A stretch of 6,558 nt of DNA from an uncultured Prevotella sp. (GTDB taxonomy: Bacteria; Bacteroidota; Bacteroidia; Bacteroidales; Bacteroidaceae). Positions 5,904 to 6,558 of the stretch are shown here, one piece after another. The notes beneath the pieces are model-generated. The model was not told the origin of the DNA. It worked only from the letters and a program-made list of their open reading frames with translations, and did not search any database. Within the stretch, counting starts at the first letter, position 1. Each line of letters starts with the position of its first letter. A program made the position numbers and the translations under genes. The stretch spans positions 1 through 6,558 of the forward strand of contig CALZAP010000081.1 in assembly GCA_945614335.1 (NCBI GenBank), given 5' to 3'.

Positions 5904-6558
5904 ATGGCACATATTAAGAACCATTTAGTGATTATGGCCGGAGGTGTCGGAAGCAGATTCTGGCCTATGAGTACAGACGAAATGCCAAAGCAATTCATTG
6001 ATGTATTAGGTGTTGGCAAGTCTCTATTGCAAATGACCGTAGAACGTTTCAACGGCATCTGCGATATTGACAAGACATGGATTGTGACTAACAGGAAGTA
6101 TGTGGACATAGTAAAGGAACAACTGCCCGGACTTCCTGAAAACCATATACTTTGTGAGCCCTGCCGCCGCAACACAGCACCATGCATAGCTTACGTCAGT
6201 TGGCGAATAAAGGCTGCCGACCCCAAGGCCAACATTGTGGTCTCTCCAAGCGACCACATAGTAACCGACACAGCAGAGTTCAAGCGCGTGATAAAAGACT
6301 GCCTGAGGTTTACCGGCGAGACCGATGCCATCGTTACACTCGGCATGAAGCCCTCAAGGCCTGAAACTGGCTATGGTTATATCCAAGCCGACCTTTCCTC
6401 CAGTTCGCTCAGAAACAAGGAGATATTCAGGGTAGATTCTTTCCGCGAAAAACCCGACTTGGATACCGCCCGCCAATATGTTCAGAAAAACAACTATTTC
6501 TGGAACTCTGGCATCTTCCTCTGGAACGTTAGCACCATTGTTAACGCCTTCAGGGTAT
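5904..6558 (+). CDS. manC: Mannose-1-phosphate guanylyltransferase, 3' end outside window
   Basis: An open frame from the ATG at 5904 runs off the window after 218 complete codons. The product makes GDP-mannose from mannose-1-phosphate and GTP, the precursor of mannose and fucose units in surface polysaccharides and glycoproteins; it is cytosolic. The nucleotidyltransferase signature MAGGVGSRFWPMS is at residues 11-23, with Lys29 after it in the PKQF motif. Further family marks are EPCRRNTAP (85-93), VSPSDH (113-118), RPETGYGYI (152-160), FREKPD (180-185) and FWNSGIF (199-205). The start is firm because the signature begins at residue 11 and no other upstream start is suitable. The missing C-terminus prevents deciding whether this is the short form or the two-domain form fused to a phosphomannose isomerase cupin. 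It has its own promoter 26 nt upstream. Confidence 0.93.
   Translation, partial: MAHIKNHLVIMAGGVGSRFWPMSTDEMPKQFIDVLGVGKSLLQMTVERFNGICDIDKTWIVTNRKYVDIVKEQLPGLPENHILCEPCRRNTAPCIAYVSWRIKAADPKANIVVSPSDHIVTDTAEFKRVIKDCLRFTGETDAIVTLGMKPSRPETGYGYIQADLSSSSLRNKEIFRVDSFREKPDLDTARQYVQKNNYFWNSGIFLWNVSTIVNAFRV

Overview
The window looks like a chromosomal segment from a Bacteroidota bacterium, most likely of the order Bacteroidales. Three promoter-like sites carry the TAnnTTTG -7 box characteristic of this phylum, and the starts have A/T-rich leaders with no strong Shine-Dalgarno sequence. The C11 peptidase lipoprotein has a C-K-D-D start like the Bacteroidota surface-export signal, and all the recognisable proteins read as Bacteroidales-like. 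Genus cannot be fixed from the sequence alone. I see no mobile element, CRISPR array, tRNA, rRNA or convincing intrinsic terminator. The window reads as ordinary core and envelope genes, and no clearly new system is visible.

Layout: positions 1-34 hold, on the minus strand, the first codons of a zinc-ribbon protein that leaves the window. Positions 88-777 (minus) encode an exported family 25 glycoside hydrolase (muramidase). A compact divergent promoter region (about 790-855) then separates it from a plus-strand run of four closely spaced genes. These are a clostripain-type (C11) cysteine peptidase lipoprotein (856-2028), glutaminyl-tRNA synthetase (2064-3779), a cytosolic tetratricopeptide-repeat protein (3780-5201) and a DedA-family membrane protein (5198-5827). 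The last three are packed with a 0-nt junction and a 4-nt overlap. After a 76-nt gap with a textbook Bacteroidota promoter comes the 5' part of a mannose-1-phosphate guanylyltransferase gene (5904 to the window end).

How they may fit together: the muramidase and the C11 peptidase are both exported and are fired from back-to-back promoters whose -7 boxes form a 12-bp perfect inverted repeat, so their expression may be linked. The DedA protein (a family that includes undecaprenyl-phosphate flippases) and GDP-mannose synthesis both feed envelope glycan assembly. The glnS-TPR-dedA cluster joins a translation enzyme to an unassigned helical-repeat protein and a lipid transporter; the order suggests co-expression, but the sequence does not show why.
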